A DNA stretch of 64,000 nucleotides from Mycolicibacterium nivoides (GCF_003855255.1 NZ_CP034072.1:6614753-6678752); one strand, 5' to 3'; shown: positions 1-12,569, counted from the stretch's first letter. A program made the numbers and translations. The notes: generated by a model from the letters alone, not told the origin.

Positions 1-41
1 ACCGCGACGGCTGCGACGCCGGCCAGAAGCAGATACCGCAT
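1..41 (-). CDS. Partial CDS, N-terminus of an exported or membrane protein
   Basis: Only the first 13 codons lie in the window; the gene continues past the left edge. They read MRYLLLAGVAAVAV, a charged residue followed by a hydrophobic run, as in a signal peptide or membrane anchor. A GAGAGG ribosome-binding site sits about 8 nt before the ATG, which supports a real start. It lies downstream of tRNA-Ile on the same strand. The function cannot be told from this fragment. Confidence 0.45.
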   Translation of the reverse strand, partial: MRYLLLAGVAAVA

Positions 42-82
42 GGGCGCAACCTCTCGGTGATCACCGGTTACACCGGGTGTCG

Positions 83-156
83 TGGGCCTAGGAGGACTCG
101 AACCTCCGACCTCTTCGTTATCAGCGAAGCGCTCTAACCGCCTGAGCTATAGGCCC
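83..156 (-). tRNA. ileT: tRNA-Ile (anticodon GAU)
   Basis: Read on the minus strand, the sequence folds as a full cloverleaf of 74 nt. The acceptor stem GGGCCTA pairs with TAGGCCC, followed by discriminator A. The D-arm contains TAGCTCAGGCGGTTAGAGC, the anticodon loop CTGATAA gives GAU, and the T-arm contains GGTTCGAGTCC. CCA is not encoded. In mycobacteria this tRNA follows the gyrA/DUF3566 genes, as here. The tRNA-Ala that often follows is not present before the left edge. Confidence 0.97.
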
Positions 157-212
157 GAAAATTGGGATCGACCGAGCGCAGAGATTACCGCACCGAGGCG
201 CAGACTCCCAAA

Positions 213-1106
213 TCAATCCCTGTCGGCCAGCGTGACCTCGACCCCGCCGACCAGATCGGTGGTCAGGTTGTAGATGAAGGCGCCGATGGTCGCCATCGCA
301 CACAGCACCACGATGTTCACCAGGCCGACGAGCGCCGCGCCGCCGAAGATCGTTCCGCTGGACACCAATTCGCCTCCCGAGGAGCCGCTGGCGCTGGTCA
401 GAAGGTCGCCGACATTGCTGTTGAGCTTGCTCCACACGCCCATGGCGCCGAGCACCAGGTAGAGGAACGCCACCGCGATCATCCACACGAAGAACAACAC
501 CACCGACAGCACCAGTGAGACCTTCAGCACAGTCCACGGGTCGACCCGGCGGATCTGCATGCTCGCCCGGACCGGCCCCTGATGCGTGGCGCGGTTGCCG
601 ACCTGGATCCGGGTGGTCGGGGTGTTGCTCGAGGATCTGGCGGCCGGGGTCTCGGCGGACGCCTTGCGTGGGGCCGGACGCGGCGACGGGCCGGACAGGT
701 CCGGAATCTCACTCGCGTAGGCCTCGGCTCGCACCGGCTCGTTGCGCGCGGCAGCCGGGGCCGGGCGCGCCGGCCGAGGCTGCTGCTCGGTCTCCTGGTT
801 CTCCGTACCGGCGACGAAGCGCTGCAACCGGGCTTCCACACCGGGGGAGTGGGAGCCCGGCGTACGGGCGCCTTCGTCGCGCGATTCCGTGGCCGGCGGC
901 GGTGTGCTCATCGCTGTCCCGCGCTGCCACGGCGGCACCTCACCGGTTTCGGTGATCTGACCGCCGGCAGGCCGGGCCTGGACCCCGCCGGTCTTGCTCG
1001 TGGACCCGGCGCCCTCGGCCCCGGCGGTCGTCCCGGAACCCGAGCCGTTGGAGCTGCCGGGCCGGTCGCCCGCTCGCGGGTACCCCGGCTCGCTCGGTGA
1101 ACTCAC
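213..1106 (-). CDS. DUF3566 membrane protein (Rv0007-like)
   Basis: This 297-residue protein has a long, low-complexity N-terminal half rich in Pro, Ala, Ser and Arg (about residues 1-175) and a C-terminal DUF3566 domain. The C-terminal part has two hydrophobic segments, near residues 193-218 ([20 protein letters not shown]) and near residues 252-280. It probably sits in the membrane with the disordered tail in the cytoplasm. It follows gyrA on the same strand after about 50 nt, as Rv0007 does in M. tuberculosis, so it is probably co-transcribed with the gyrase genes. The biochemical role is not known to me. Confidence 0.88.
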   Translation of the reverse strand: MSSPSEPGYPRAGDRPGSSNGSGSGTTAGAEGAGSTSKTGGVQARPAGGQITETGEVPPWQRGTAMSTPPPATESRDEGARTPGSHSPGVEARLQRFVAGTENQETEQQPRPARPAPAAARNEPVRAEAYASEIPDLSGPSPRPAPRKASAETPAARSSSNTPTTRIQVGNRATHQGPVRASMQIRRVDPWTVLKVSLVLSVVLFFVWMIAVAFLYLVLGAMGVWSKLNSNVGDLLTSASGSSGGELVSSGTIFGGAALVGLVNIVVLCAMATIGAFIYNLTTDLVGGVEVTLADRD

Positions 1107-1158
1107 CTAACAGCTCCTTAGCTCGGGCCGAGGTCCGCGGCGGGCCCCGGCGACAGCG

Positions 1159-3663
1159 TCACGCCTCGTCGGACTCTTCACCATCCGCATCCGAGTCCTC
1201 CTCGGCGTTGCGCGCAATCGCAATCAGTGTGTCGCCCTCGCCCAGGTTCATCAAGCGGACACCCTTGGTCTGGCGCCCAGCCTTGCGAACCTGACGTGCG
1301 GCGGTCCGGATGACACCGCCACCGGAAGTGATGGCGTACAGCTCCGTCTCGTCATCGACGATCAGCGCTCCGACCAGACTGCCACGTTTGCGGTCGTACT
1401 GGATCGTCAGGATCCCCTTGCCGCCACGGCCCTGAACCGTGTATTCCTCGATCGCGGTGCGCTTTGCGTAGCCGCCGGCGGTCGCGACCAGCAGATATGT
1501 GTCCGGTTGGACCACATTGAGGGACAGCAGCCGGTCGTCCTCGTTGAACCGCATGCCCTGCACGCCCGAGGTGGCCCGCCCCATCGGGCGCAGCGCCTCA
1601 TCGGTCGCGGAGAACCGGATCGACTGGCCGTTTGCACTGACCAGCAGGAGGTCGTCGTCGGCCGAGCACAGCACCGCACCGACCAGTTCGTCACCGTCAC
1701 GCAAGTTGATCGCCACGATGCCGCCGGAACGGTTCGAATCGAAGTCGACCAGCCTGGACTTCTTCACCAGGCCGTTGCGGGTGGCGAGCACCAGATACGG
1801 CGCGTCCTCGTAGCTCTTGATCTGGATGACCTGGGCGATCCGCTCTTCCGGCTGGAAGGCCAGCAGGTTCGCGACGTGCTGACCGCGCGCGGTGCGTGAG
1901 GTCTCCGGCAGCTCATAGGCCTTCGCCCGGTAGACGCGGCCCTGCGTGGTGAAGAACAGGATCCAGTCGTGGGTCGAGCAGACGAAGAAGTGGTTGACGA
2001 TGTCGTCCTGCTTGAGCCCGGCTCCCTGCACGCCCTTGCCGCCGCGTTTCTGGCTGCGGTAGAGGTCGGTCTTGGTGCGCTTGGCGTACCCGGTCTCGGT
2101 GATCGTGACGACCACATCCTCGCGGGCGATCAGGTCTTCGTCGCTGACCTCGCCGTCGGCCGGCATGATGCGGGTCCGGCGGTCGTCACCGTGCTTCTCG
2201 ACGATCTCGGCCAGCTCATCGCGGACGATCGCGCGCTGCCGTTCCGGCTTGGCCAGAATGTCCTCGAGGTCGGCGATCTCGGCTTCTATCTTGGCCAGAT
2301 CGTCGACGATCTTCTGCCGTTCCAGGGCAGCCAACCGGCGCAGCTGCATGTCCAGGATGGCCTGGGCCTGGATCTCGTCGATGTCGAGGAGCTCGATCAG
2401 GCCGGCCCGGGCGATCTCGACGGTCTGCGACGCCCGGATCAGGGCGATCACCTCGTCGAGTGCGTCGAGGGCCTTGACCAGTCCGCGCAGGATGTGGGCC
2501 CGCTCGTTCGCCTTGCGCAACCGGTACCGGGTGCGCCGGATGATGACGTCGAGTTGATGCGCGACGTAATGCCGGATCATCTGGTCCAGGCGCAGTGTGC
2601 GCGGCACCCCGTCGACGATCGACAGCATGTTGGCGCCGAAGCTGGTCTGCAGCTGGGTGTGCTTGTAGAGGTTGTTCAGCACGACCTTCGCGACGGCATC
2701 GCGCTTGAGCTCCACCACGATTCGTAGACCGACGCGGTCGCTGGACTGGTCCTCGATGTTGGAGATGCCGGCCAGCTTGCCGTCGCGCACCTGCTCGGCG
2801 ATCGAGGTGATGAAGTTGTCGTGGTTGACCTGGTACGGCAATTCGGTGATGACGATGCCGGTGCGGCCACGGCTGTCCTCTTCGATTTCCACCACACCGC
2901 GCATCCGGATGGAGCCGCGGCCGGTGGTGTAGGCGTCATGGATACCCTGGGATCCGACGATCAAGCCCGAGGTGGGGAAGTCCGGCCCCTTGACCCGCTC
3001 ACATACCGCGGCGAGGGTGGCCTCTTCGTCGGCCTCATGGTTCTCGAGGCACCAGTACACGGCCTCGGCCAACTCCCGCAGGTTGTGCGGAGGGATGTTG
3101 GTGGCCATACCGACGGCGATGCCGCCCGAACCATTCGCCAGGAGGTTCGGGAACCGGCTGGGCAGCACCGTGGGTTCCTGCACCCGGCCGTCGTAGTTGG
3201 GGATGAATTCGACTGTCTCCTCGTCGATTTCCCGCAACATCTCCATGGCCAGCGGCGTCAGCCGGGCCTCGGTGTAACGCATGGCGGCAGCGGGATCGTT
3301 ACCCGGCGAGCCGAAGTTGCCCTGACCGTCGACCAATGGGTAGCGCAACGACCAGGGCTGAGCCATCCGGACCAGGGTGTCGTAGATCGACGAGTCACCG
3401 TGCGGGTGATAGTTACCCATCGTCTCGGCCACCGAGCGCGCTGATTTCGCGTGGCTGCGGTCGGGGCGGAACCCGGAGTCGTACATCGCATAAAGCACGC
3501 GGCGGTGCACGGGCTTGAGACCGTCACGCACCTCGGGAAGGGCGCGGCCGACGATCACGCTCATGGCGTAGTCGATGTAGCTGCGCTGCATCTCGTGCTG
3601 GATGTCGACCGGTTCGATGCGGTCAGAGGTTCCGTCGCCGGGTGGCAACGTGGTGTCAGTCAT
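1159..3663 (-). CDS. gyrA: DNA gyrase subunit A
   Basis: Breakage-reunion subunit of DNA gyrase (A2B2), which introduces negative supercoils. The protein has 834 residues, close to the usual mycobacterial length. The winged-helix/tower domain holds the catalytic tyrosine Y130 in [10 protein letters not shown], and the C-terminal half has repeated beta-pinwheel blades including the GyrA box (QKRGGKG). The quinolone-resistance region reads [17 protein letters not shown]. The residue matching M. tuberculosis Ala90 (E. coli Ser83) is Ser91 here; Asp95 matches M. tuberculosis Asp94. The ATG at 3663 is preceded by GAGGAA. gyrA normally follows gyrB within a few tens of bases; here about 330 nt with a small ORF separate them. 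Confidence 0.99.
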   Translation of the reverse strand: MTDTTLPPGDGTSDRIEPVDIQHEMQRSYIDYAMSVIVGRALPEVRDGLKPVHRRVLYAMYDSGFRPDRSHAKSARSVAETMGNYHPHGDSSIYDTLVRMAQPWSLRYPLVDGQGNFGSPGNDPAAAMRYTEARLTPLAMEMLREIDEETVEFIPNYDGRVQEPTVLPSRFPNLLANGSGGIAVGMATNIPPHNLRELAEAVYWCLENHEADEEATLAAVCERVKGPDFPTSGLIVGSQGIHDAYTTGRGSIRMRGVVEIEEDSRGRTGIVITELPYQVNHDNFITSIAEQVRDGKLAGISNIEDQSSDRVGLRIVVELKRDAVAKVVLNNLYKHTQLQTSFGANMLSIVDGVPRTLRLDQMIRHYVAHQLDVIIRRTRYRLRKANERAHILRGLVKALDALDEVIALIRASQTVEIARAGLIELLDIDEIQAQAILDMQLRRLAALERQKIVDDLAKIEAEIADLEDILAKPERQRAIVRDELAEIVEKHGDDRRTRIMPADGEVSDEDLIAREDVVVTITETGYAKRTKTDLYRSQKRGGKGVQGAGLKQDDIVNHFFVCSTHDWILFFTTQGRVYRAKAYELPETSRTARGQHVANLLAFQPEERIAQVIQIKSYEDAPYLVLATRNGLVKKSRLVDFDSNRSGGIVAINLRDGDELVGAVLCSADDDLLLVSANGQSIRFSATDEALRPMGRATSGVQGMRFNEDDRLLSLNVVQPDTYLLVATAGGYAKRTAIEEYTVQGRGGKGILTIQYDRKRGSLVGALIVDDETELYAITSGGGVIRTAARQVRKAGRQTKGVRLMNLGEGDTLIAIARNAEEDSDADGEESDEA

Positions 3664-3758
3664 GAGTTCCTCGCTCGTTGGCTCGGCGTGATGCGGTCAA
3701 AGGCCATCTGGACGCGACGCGAATTACGGTGGCGCGCATGGCAGGTGGGTCCTCGGGT

Positions 3759-3983
3759 TCACAGCGCCGCCGTGTGGTTGTGCTCCCACTTTTCGATCGG
3801 CGGTCCCAGCTCCGTCAGGAAAGTTGCGGCGTGCGGAAACGACGGGTCCTCGAGATCCCGATAGAACTCGTAGGGGCCGCAGCCCGGCTCGGCCATGGTG
3901 GGTTCGACCAGAGTGCGCATGGCGTCCGCGGCGCGGTCTGCGGCATCTGGGGCGACCTTGACCCGGATGAATGCTGTGTGCAT
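3759..3983 (-). CDS. Small ABM-like (antibiotic biosynthesis monooxygenase fold) protein
   Basis: A 74-residue ORF lies between gyrB and gyrA on the same strand, starting 12 nt after the gyrB stop. The first 50 residues resemble the ABM/YgiN dimeric ferredoxin-like fold: a beta strand (HTAFIRVKVAP), a helix (ADRAADAMRTLVEPTMAEPGC) and the typical GPYEFYRDLEDPS turn. The C-terminal part (HAATFLTELGPPIEKWEHNHTAAL) is shorter than the usual 90-100 residues and only loosely matches the family ending, so the gene may be truncated or frameshifted. The Shine-Dalgarno sequence is weak, and translational coupling to gyrB is plausible. Mycobacterial gyrase operons I know lack this gene. Confidence 0.6.
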   Translation of the reverse strand: MHTAFIRVKVAPDAADRAADAMRTLVEPTMAEPGCGPYEFYRDLEDPSFPHAATFLTELGPPIEKWEHNHTAAL

Positions 3984-3994
3984 CGGTTGTCTGC

Positions 3995-6124
<2,130 letters not shown>

Positions 6125-6217
6125 CTAACTGCGCCGTGCGCGGAATTTCTCGGGTATCGGTGCCTCCGGACGCTTGAGGAGATCCATTTTGCGCGTCTCG
6201 GGGTTCTCAGCGCAGTC

Positions 6218-6796
6218 CTAGCCGTAGGTGTCGCGGGGACCGCGGCCGGACACGTGATACCGGCCCTTCCGCCACGACGGGCCGACCGGGCCCACGATTT
6301 TCAGCGAGGTCACCACGCCGTCGCCGACCGCGGCGGCGATCTTGGCCAGCAGCTGGGACTGCACCATCCGCAGCTGGGTGGCCCACGCGGTGGACTCCGC
6401 CGACACCGTCAACACGCCCTCGTTCAAGCCGGTCGGGTTCGCATGGTCGGCGATCTGGTCGCCGACCACGGTCCGCCACCGGCCGAACACCGAACCCTCG
6501 GCAACCCTCGAGCCCCACCCCCGCACCTTCGCCAGGTCCTGGGTCGCGGCACCGAGCGGCTGTGGATCACGGATATCTGGCCCCGGGCCCGACCAACTCC
6601 GGCGACGACCGGCATTGCCGGCGACGCGTCGGACCGGGGCCCTGCGACCACGGCCGACATCCTTGCCTTGGCTGCGGGCCGCGCCTCGAGCCTCCTCCAG
6701 GGTCCGCCGCACCAGGTCCATGCCGCGCATGCGGCTGAGATCTTCGGGCGACACCGCGGGGGTCGGGTCGGAGGATTCTGCGGGATCGTTCGTCAT
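6218..6796 (-). CDS. dciA: DciA family replication protein (DUF721, Rv0004-like)
   Basis: Predicted helicase-operator protein that helps load or activate DnaB in bacteria lacking DnaC; Rv0004 is the mycobacterial example. Of 192 residues, the N-terminal 90 are basic and probably flexible ([18 protein letters not shown]). The DUF721/DciA fold occupies about residues 95-165, with [18 protein letters not shown] and [14 protein letters not shown] as recognisable family blocks. Its ATG overlaps the recF stop in an ATGA arrangement (6793-6796), so the two are translationally coupled. The order dnaN-gnd-recF-dciA-gyrB is typical of fast-growing mycobacteria. Confidence 0.9.
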   Translation of the reverse strand: MTNDPAESSDPTPAVSPEDLSRMRGMDLVRRTLEEARGAARSQGKDVGRGRRAPVRRVAGNAGRRRSWSGPGPDIRDPQPLGAATQDLAKVRGWGSRVAEGSVFGRWRTVVGDQIADHANPTGLNEGVLTVSAESTAWATQLRMVQSQLLAKIAAAVGDGVVTSLKIVGPVGPSWRKGRYHVSGRGPRDTYG

Positions 6797-7947
6797 GACT
6801 GCACCACCGATATCCGTCCCTGGTCGCTTTCGGTCATCCTGATCTCGACGCGGTTGACCGCCCAGTCCTGCGGGATGTCCTCACCGACCGCCGCGGTGAC
6901 CAGAACCTGTTCGGCTTCACCGGCCACCGCTGCCAGGGCCTGCCTCCTCGAGGTATCCAATTCGGCGAAGACATCGTCGAGCAGCAGCACCGGATCGACG
7001 CCGTCCGAGCGCAGCAATTCGTAGGCCCCTAACCTCAGGGCAAGCGCCATCGACCACGATTCACCGTGGCTGGCAAAGCCTTTGGCGGGTTGATCACCCA
7101 GCCACAGCTCGAGATCGTCGCGATGCGGACCCACCAGACAGACTCCACGATCCAGCTCGGCGTCGCGGCGCCGGGCCAGCCCGTCCAGCAGCGCCGCCTC
7201 GTAGAACTCCACGGATTCCGGGCCCGGAGCGTTCTCGATCGCCTCCACGCTGCTGCGGTACTTGATGGTCGCGGGCCTGCTGGACGGCGCCAACAATTGG
7301 TAGGCCTTCTGGACCTCCGGATGAAGCTGCTCGACCAGTGCGATGCGCGCGGCGATCAGCGCCGCACCATGCGTGGCGAGGTGCCCGTCCCACACGTCGA
7401 GGGTGTCCAGGACACTGCGGTCGCCCCGATAACGTGCTCCGGCAGCGGTTTTCAGCAGCGCGGTACGCTGGCGCACAACCTTGTCATAGTCAGCACGGAT
7501 ACCGGCGATGGTCGGCCGGCGGGTGGTGGCCAGCTCATCGAGGTAGCGCCTACGCTCTCCGGGATCCCCTCGGACCAGCGCAAGGTCCTCCGGGCTGAAC
7601 AACACCGCGCGCAACACCCCGAGGATTTCGCGGGGCGAACGTACCGGCGAACGGTTCAGCCGGGCTTTGTTGGCACGGCCGCTGGTGATCTCGAGATCGA
7701 CCGCCAGTTCCCGTCCCTCGTTGACCACGATGCTCGAGACGATCGCGCGCGGCGCACCGGCCCGGATCAGGGGCGCATCGGAGGCCACCCGGTGGGAACC
7801 CAACGTGGCGCAATACCACAGCGCCTCAACGAGATTCGTCTTGCCGAAACCGTTCGATCCGACGAACACCGTGCGGCCGGGCTCGAGCTCGAGCTCGACA
7901 TGTGCCCAGGACCGGTAGTCGGTCAGTCCCAGGTGACGGACATACAT
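6793..7947 (-). CDS. recF: DNA replication and repair protein RecF
   Basis: SMC-like ABC ATPase that binds gapped DNA and helps load RecA onto SSB-coated single strands. The length of 384 residues is normal for the family. Walker A is GSNGFGKTN at about residues 32-40, the signature-like region lies near [14 protein letters not shown], and Walker B is [14 protein letters not shown] near residue 320. The ATG at 7947 begins [14 protein letters not shown], the standard N-terminus. It starts 11 nt after the gnd stop, and its own stop overlaps dciA. Confidence 0.98.
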   Translation of the reverse strand: MYVRHLGLTDYRSWAHVELELEPGRTVFVGSNGFGKTNLVEALWYCATLGSHRVASDAPLIRAGAPRAIVSSIVVNEGRELAVDLEITSGRANKARLNRSPVRSPREILGVLRAVLFSPEDLALVRGDPGERRRYLDELATTRRPTIAGIRADYDKVVRQRTALLKTAAGARYRGDRSVLDTLDVWDGHLATHGAALIAARIALVEQLHPEVQKAYQLLAPSSRPATIKYRSSVEAIENAPGPESVEFYEAALLDGLARRRDAELDRGVCLVGPHRDDLELWLGDQPAKGFASHGESWSMALALRLGAYELLRSDGVDPVLLLDDVFAELDTSRRQALAAVAGEAEQVLVTAAVGEDIPQDWAVNRVEIRMTESDQGRISVVQS

Positions 7948-7958
7948 CGGAATTACGC

Positions 7959-8852
7959 CTAACCGGACTCACTGATCCGGTGCACAGCATGTCCACCGAA
8001 CTGGTTACGAAGGGCCGAGACGGCTTTCATGGTGGGGGAGTCCTCTTGCCTCGAGGCGAACCGCGCGAACAACGACGCCGCGATCACCGGCATCGGAACC
8101 CGGTGACTGATGGCCTCCTCCACGGTCCAGCGGCCTTCCCCGGAATCCTCGGTGTACCCGCTGATCGCGGAGAAACCTGGATCCTCCTTGAGCGCCTTGG
8201 CCAGTAGCTGCTGCAGCCACGAGCGCACCACGGTGCCGTTCGTCCAGGCCTGGATCACCGCTTGCGGATCGGTGATCAGTTCCTCGGCCGCCAGCAGTTC
8301 GTATCCCTCGGCGTAGGCGTGCATCAGGCCGTATTCGATGCCGTTGTGCACCATCTTGGCGTAGTGGCCCGCGCCCACCGGACCGGCATGAACGAATCCG
8401 TCGGCCACGTCACCCTCAGGACGCAACGTGTCGAAGATCGGCATGGCTCGAGCCACGTCGGCGTCACTGCCGCCGACCATCAGTCCGTAGCCCTCGTGCA
8501 GACCCCAGACACCGCCCGACACACCGGCATCGATGAAGTTGATTCCCTTGTCGCCCAACAACTTTGCGTGGGGACCATCTTCGGTGTATCGGGAGTTGCC
8601 GCCGTCGATCACCAAGTCACCGGGGCCCAGCACATCAGCGAGCTCGCCGATGGTCTCGTGCGTCACCGTGCCCGACGGCACCATCACCCAGACCACCCGC
8701 GGCGCCTCGAGCGCGCCGGCCAGATCCTCCAGGCTGGCCACGTCACTCACTTCGGGGCGAGGGTCATAGCCCACGACCTCATGGCCCCCGGCGCGCAGGC
8801 GCTCGCGCATGTTGAAGCCCATCTTGCCCAGGCCGACTAACCCCAGTTGCAT
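7959..8852 (-). CDS. gnd: 6-phosphogluconate dehydrogenase, decarboxylating (short form)
   Basis: Oxidises 6-phosphogluconate to ribulose 5-phosphate and CO2 in the pentose phosphate pathway. The 297 residues match the short, often NAD-dependent GndA/YqeC-type family rather than the ~470-residue enzyme. The Rossmann motif GLVGLGKMG is at residues 4-12, the substrate-binding [11 protein letters not shown] block near residue 122 and the catalytic Lys in [13 protein letters not shown] near residue 173. AGAGAGGG provides a good ribosome-binding site before the ATG. M. tuberculosis lacks a gene here; dnaN-gnd-recF is the fast-grower arrangement. Confidence 0.95.
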   Translation of the reverse strand: MQLGLVGLGKMGFNMRERLRAGGHEVVGYDPRPEVSDVASLEDLAGALEAPRVVWVMVPSGTVTHETIGELADVLGPGDLVIDGGNSRYTEDGPHAKLLGDKGINFIDAGVSGGVWGLHEGYGLMVGGSDADVARAMPIFDTLRPEGDVADGFVHAGPVGAGHYAKMVHNGIEYGLMHAYAEGYELLAAEELITDPQAVIQAWTNGTVVRSWLQQLLAKALKEDPGFSAISGYTEDSGEGRWTVEEAISHRVPMPVIAASLFARFASRQEDSPTMKAVSALRNQFGGHAVHRISESG

Positions 8853-8877
8853 GTGCGCCCTCTCTAGCCCGGGCCGG

Positions 8878-10071
8878 TCAGCCGGGAAGGCGTACCGGCA
8901 TCAACAGATAGACGTAATCGGTCTTGGCGGCCGGGAACGGACCCGAACCACCTCCGCTACCACCATCCTCGCTCGTCGGCCGCAACACCGCGGGGCGACT
9001 CGGCGTGGTGAAACCGAAAGTAACGCGGTCGGAATGCAGCGAGCTCAGCCCATCGGTCAGGTAGGTCGGGTTGAACGCGATGGTCAACGGGTCGCCGGCG
9101 AACTCGACCGGCAAGTCTTCCTCGGCCCGGCCCACGTCATCGGCGCCGGCCGACAGCCTGAGCACGTCATCGCCGAATTCCATGCGGATCTGGGCACCCC
9201 GGTCGGCCACCAGCGCCACACGCTTGATCGCCTCGGTGAGCTCGGCGACCCCGATGGTGGCCACCGCGGTGTGCTCGCTCGGCAACAGCTGACGGAACTT
9301 CGGGAACTCCGCGTCGAGCAGGCGGGTGGTGCTGCGCTTGCCGTTACTGCGGATACCGAGCAGGCCGTCCTTGCCGACCGACGCACCGGAGCCCAGCGAC
9401 AGATGGACCTGATTGCCGTCGGTGCCCGCCTTGGCCGCCTCGGCCAGCGTCTTCGCCGGCACCAGCACGGCGGCTTCGATGTCGCTGGCGCTGGTCTCCC
9501 AGGTCAGCTCACGCACGGCGAGCCGGAAGCGATCGGTCGCCGCCAAAACCACTGATTCACCGGAGATCTCGACCCGGATACCGGTAAGCATGGGCAGGGT
9601 GTCGTCACGGCCTGCCGCGACCGCGACCTGGCCGATGGCCTCTGCGAACAGATCCGACGACACCACGCCGGTTTCTTCGGGCAGGGTCGGCAGCGCGGGG
9701 TAATCCTCGACAGCCAGGGTCGGCAGCGAGAACCGGGCGCTTCCGCAGGTCAGTGCTACCCGGGTGCCCTCGACGCTGAGCTCGACCGGCTTGGCGGGCA
9801 GCGCCTTGGTGATGTCGGACAGCAGTCGCCCTGACACCAAAACGCTTCCGGGAGAAGCGATTTCGGCGCTGACACGTACCTCGGCGGAAACTTCGTAGTC
9901 GAAGCCGGAGATGGTCAGGCCGTCGTCGGTGCCGGTCAGCAGGACGCCGGCCAGCACCGGGATGGTGGGCCGGGTCGGCAGATTGCGGGCCACCCAGGCC
10001 ACCGCATCCGCGAAGTCCTCACGCACCACGCGGAACTTCAAGTCGGTCAGCCCAGCCGTCGTCGTCGCCAC
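8878..10071 (-). CDS. dnaN: DNA polymerase III beta sliding clamp
   Basis: Forms the ring-shaped processivity clamp around DNA and recruits polymerases and other clamp-binding proteins. It has 397 residues, with three repeated clamp domains (about 1-130, 131-255 and 256-397). The end LLMPVRLPG is the conserved C-terminal MPVR(L) motif that lines the ligand groove. The start is a GTG at 10069-10071 preceded by GAAGGGG about 10 nt upstream. It is the first gene after oriC on the gyrase side and is transcribed away from dnaA's 3' end. Confidence 0.98.
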   Translation of the reverse strand: MATTTAGLTDLKFRVVREDFADAVAWVARNLPTRPTIPVLAGVLLTGTDDGLTISGFDYEVSAEVRVSAEIASPGSVLVSGRLLSDITKALPAKPVELSVEGTRVALTCGSARFSLPTLAVEDYPALPTLPEETGVVSSDLFAEAIGQVAVAAGRDDTLPMLTGIRVEISGESVVLAATDRFRLAVRELTWETSASDIEAAVLVPAKTLAEAAKAGTDGNQVHLSLGSGASVGKDGLLGIRSNGKRSTTRLLDAEFPKFRQLLPSEHTAVATIGVAELTEAIKRVALVADRGAQIRMEFGDDVLRLSAGADDVGRAEEDLPVEFAGDPLTIAFNPTYLTDGLSSLHSDRVTFGFTTPSRPAVLRPTSEDGGSGGGSGPFPAAKTDYVYLLMPVRLPG

Positions 10072-10288
10072 GTGCTATGCGCCCCTTCGATGATCCCCAT
10101 AACGAGCTCTACCAGCATCTTCCCAAAACCGCACCATGCAGCCTGACGCTGAATGACAAAGCTGGAAACCGCTGTCGATGAACCACCGTAGAGCTTTCCG
10201 CATCAACTTGAAAGCTAATCGATCGGGGTGACATCCCCGCTTCGCGAGCCCGATCGGACGGGAGGTCCGCTCGGTGTCCCCAAGCCCC

Positions 10289-10336
10289 TTCTTCTAGAAA
10301 GAACTCTTAGAAGATATTTGAGTAACAGTATTAGGG
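10289..10336. other. AT-rich segment, candidate DNA unwinding element
   Basis: Within high-GC surroundings this stretch (cttctagaaagaactcttag and onward) is clearly AT-rich. It sits next to the DnaA-box cluster, as expected of an origin unwinding element. The assignment is by composition and position only. Confidence 0.5.
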
Positions 10337-10402
10337 GCTGTGAAAACTGGGGATGAACGGGTGTTTGCCCAGCACCGTCGGTGTGTCGCAATGTTAGTCC
10401 GC

Positions 10403-10514
10403 TGTGGAGACCGGTGGATGGACCGGCGCTCGGGTGTGGACAGAACGGTGAGTGTGGATGATTTTGTCATTCATCCCGTGGTTTGCCCGCAGGTTGTGCA
10501 CAGCCGTATCCACA
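10403..10514. promoter_or_regulatory. Cluster of DnaA-box-like sites in oriC
   Basis: Nonamers near the mycobacterial consensus TTGTCCACA/TTATCCACA: CTGTCCACA (reverse, 10435-10443), TCATCCACA (reverse, 10453-10461), TTGTGCACA (10494-10502) and GTATCCACA (10506-10514), each one mismatch from a consensus form. A weaker site is GTCTCCACA (reverse, 10403-10411). Imperfect boxes are usual in mycobacterial origins. Confidence 0.75.
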
Positions 10515-10644
10515 GCGGTGAGCTGTGACTTGTGAGGCGCAATGAGGCGGAAGTTGTTACAAGATTTTTCGCCGGACGGGCCTGAAGAGACCACGATGTG
10601 AGACGGCGGAGGCATTACGACGGCGGCACGGCGGCACGACTGAG

Positions 10645-10670
10645 CCCCCTCGAGTGTCGTCTCGAGGGGG
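10645..10670 (-). terminator. Hairpin terminator after dnaA
   Basis: A perfect 10-bp stem (CCCCCTCGAG / CTCGAGGGGG) with a 6-nt loop lies 26 nt beyond the dnaA stop. There is no U-run, which is common for mycobacterial terminators. It would insulate oriC from dnaA transcription. Confidence 0.7.
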
Positions 10671-10695
10671 AGTCAGGCGAGATACAGCGGGGGAT

Positions 10696-12228
10696 TCAGC
10701 GCTTGGCGCGCTGACGAATCCGGGTGGTGAGTTCCTTCACGTGGTCGAAAACCTCGCGTCGCTCGGCCATCTCGCCACGGATCTTCTTCTCCGCGTACAT
10801 GACCGTGGTGTGATCGCGCCCGAATGCCTGGCCGATCTTGGGCAGGGACAGATCGGTGAGCTCACGGCACAGATACATGGCGATCTGCCGGGACTGAGCC
10901 AACGCGCGGGTCTTGCCGGGGCCGCGTAGTTCCTCGACGGTGGTCTCGAAGTACTCGGCGGTGGCCGCCATGATCGCGGCCGTACTGATCTGCATGGTCG
11001 TCGCGTCGGCGATCAGATCGCGCAACACGACTTCGGCCAGTGACTTGTCGATCCGGGTCTTGTTCAGCGAGGCGAAGGCGGTGACACGGATCAGCGCACC
11101 CTCGAGCTCACGGATGTTGCGTTCGATGCTGCTGGCGATGAGCTCGAGCACGTCATCAGGCACGTCCAGACGATCCATCTGCGCCTTCTTACGCAGGATC
11201 GCGATGCGCGTCTCGAGCTCAGGCGGCTGAACATCGGTGATCAGGCCCCACTCGAAGCGGGTCCGGAGCCGGTCCTCGAGCGTGGCCAGCTGCTTGGGCG
11301 GGCGATCCGAGGAGATGACGATCTGCTTGTTGGCGTTGTGCAGGGTGTTGAAGGTATGGAAGAACTCTTCCTGGATACCTTCCTTCCCCTCGATGAACTG
11401 GATGTCGTCGACGAGCAGGATGTCGATGTCGCGGTAACTGCGCTTGAACGAGGCTTTGCGGTCGTCGCGGAGCGAGTTGATGAAGTCGTTGGTGAATTCC
11501 TCTGTGGAGACGTACTTCACGCGCATGCCCGGGAAGAGACGTTGCGCATAGTTTCCGGCCGCGTGCAGCAGATGCGTCTTGCCGAGGCCGGATTCACCCC
11601 AGATGAACAACGGGTTGTAGGCCCGGGCGGGTGCCTCGGCGATGGCGAGGGTCGCGGCGTGGGCGAAGCGGTTGGACGCACCGATGACGAAGGTGTCGAA
11701 GGTGTAGCGCCGGTTGAGATTGACCGCGTTGTCATCGCTGACCGTCGAGTCCCGCTGCGGGCTGCTGAAGTAGGTCGGCCAACTCTCCTCGGCGCTGACC
11801 TTGGCGGCCCGGTCGTCGTCGATCTCGTCCGCGTCGGTGGCCGGCTGCGCCGAGGTGCTCTCCGGTGCCCCATCGCCGGCCGAGTCAGCCGTCTCGGCGG
11901 GGGAGTCCGCGGATTCCTCGGAGGGTGTGGCGATGCGCACACCGAGTTCGACGCGCTGGCCCAGTTTGCGACTGAGCGCGTTGATGATGGGCTCGCGGAG
12001 GTGGCGTTCGATCTCGTTCTGGACGAACGTGGTGGGAACCGAGAGCAGAGCAAACCCCTCGGCGATCACGAGCGGTTCCACCAGCTTGAGCCAGGCTCTT
12101 TGCTGCGGGGTCAGCTGGGGTGCGGCTGGATCACCTGCGGGACCGGACTGTGCACCGCGGTCGCCGTTGAGCTCGGCGACGACGCTGTTCCAGACGGCGA
12201 CGAATGGTGGGTCGGGGTCCGCTGTCAA
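10696..12228 (-). CDS. dnaA: Chromosomal replication initiator protein DnaA
   Basis: AAA+ initiator that binds DnaA boxes at oriC, melts the origin and recruits DnaB. It has 510 residues: domain I (1-95), an acidic variable domain II (about 100-180), the AAA+ domain with Walker [10 protein letters not shown] and Walker B LLVDDIQF, and domain IV with the box-binding signature [14 protein letters not shown] near the C-terminus. The start is a TTG at 12226-12228, preceded by AAAGGGGGAAA; M. tuberculosis dnaA also uses TTG. Three DnaA-box-like sites in its 5' region suggest autoregulation. Confidence 0.99.
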   Translation of the reverse strand: MTADPDPPFVAVWNSVVAELNGDRGAQSGPAGDPAAPQLTPQQRAWLKLVEPLVIAEGFALLSVPTTFVQNEIERHLREPIINALSRKLGQRVELGVRIATPSEESADSPAETADSAGDGAPESTSAQPATDADEIDDDRAAKVSAEESWPTYFSSPQRDSTVSDDNAVNLNRRYTFDTFVIGASNRFAHAATLAIAEAPARAYNPLFIWGESGLGKTHLLHAAGNYAQRLFPGMRVKYVSTEEFTNDFINSLRDDRKASFKRSYRDIDILLVDDIQFIEGKEGIQEEFFHTFNTLHNANKQIVISSDRPPKQLATLEDRLRTRFEWGLITDVQPPELETRIAILRKKAQMDRLDVPDDVLELIASSIERNIRELEGALIRVTAFASLNKTRIDKSLAEVVLRDLIADATTMQISTAAIMAATAEYFETTVEELRGPGKTRALAQSRQIAMYLCRELTDLSLPKIGQAFGRDHTTVMYAEKKIRGEMAERREVFDHVKELTTRIRQRAKR

Positions 12229-12294
12229 CGACCGTTTCCCCCTTTGAGGTGCATCGAGGTCGATCCGGTGACGACCAAAAAGAACGATGACGAA

Positions 12295-12327
12295 CTGTCC
12301 ACATATTTATCCACAGCTTGTGGAGAA
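12295..12327. promoter_or_regulatory. DnaA boxes in the dnaA upstream region
   Basis: Three closely packed nonamers: CTGTCCACA (12295-12303, one mismatch), TTATCCACA (12307-12315, perfect consensus) and, in reverse, TTCTCCACA (12319-12327, one mismatch). They lie 67-99 nt upstream of the dnaA start codon. This fits DnaA autoregulation or an auxiliary origin element. Confidence 0.8.
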
Positions 12328-12540
12328 AGGACAGTCGTCGTCGCTCTGTGTCTGTTGTGAGAGCGTCGGGGCCGGGTTCGTCACGTGCTGTGAAGCTGCA
12401 CCGCGGAGCGACGTCCTCATTTTATTGTCCGGAGCCGGTCCAGGCTCGGAACGGCATTGCCAGAAGCTAACAGTTTTCTCTCGATGTGCCAACAGTTCTG
12501 CAACATCGGAAGGAGTCCAAGTAAGCGGGTCCGCGCAGGT

Positions 12541-12569
12541 TTGACCGAGGGAAATCTCATCAGTACCCT
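12541..12569 (+). promoter_or_regulatory. Sigma-A-like promoter for the rpmH-rnpA operon
   Basis: The -35 TTGACC (12541-12546) and the -10 TACCCT (12564-12569, TANNNT) are separated by an ideal 17-nt spacer. They leave a leader of about 165 nt before rpmH. Confidence 0.65.

Larger units (their letters stand above)
10072..10695. other. oriC: Chromosomal replication origin (oriC), dnaA-dnaN intergenic region
   Basis: This 624-nt non-coding gap between dnaA and dnaN is the position of oriC in all studied mycobacteria. It contains a group of DnaA-box-like nonamers at 10403-10514 and an AT-rich stretch at 10289-10336 that could be the unwinding element. A strong hairpin follows next to the dnaA stop. 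Short ORFs across it (for example 10394-10615) have no coding character. Confidence 0.9.

Noticed and set aside
1..82. Search for tRNA-Ala next to tRNA-Ile
   Set aside because: The sequence left of tRNA-Ile shows a gene start with a ribosome-binding site and no second cloverleaf.
10394..10615. 73-codon ORF in oriC
   Set aside because: It overlaps the DnaA boxes, has no ribosome-binding site and no family similarity.
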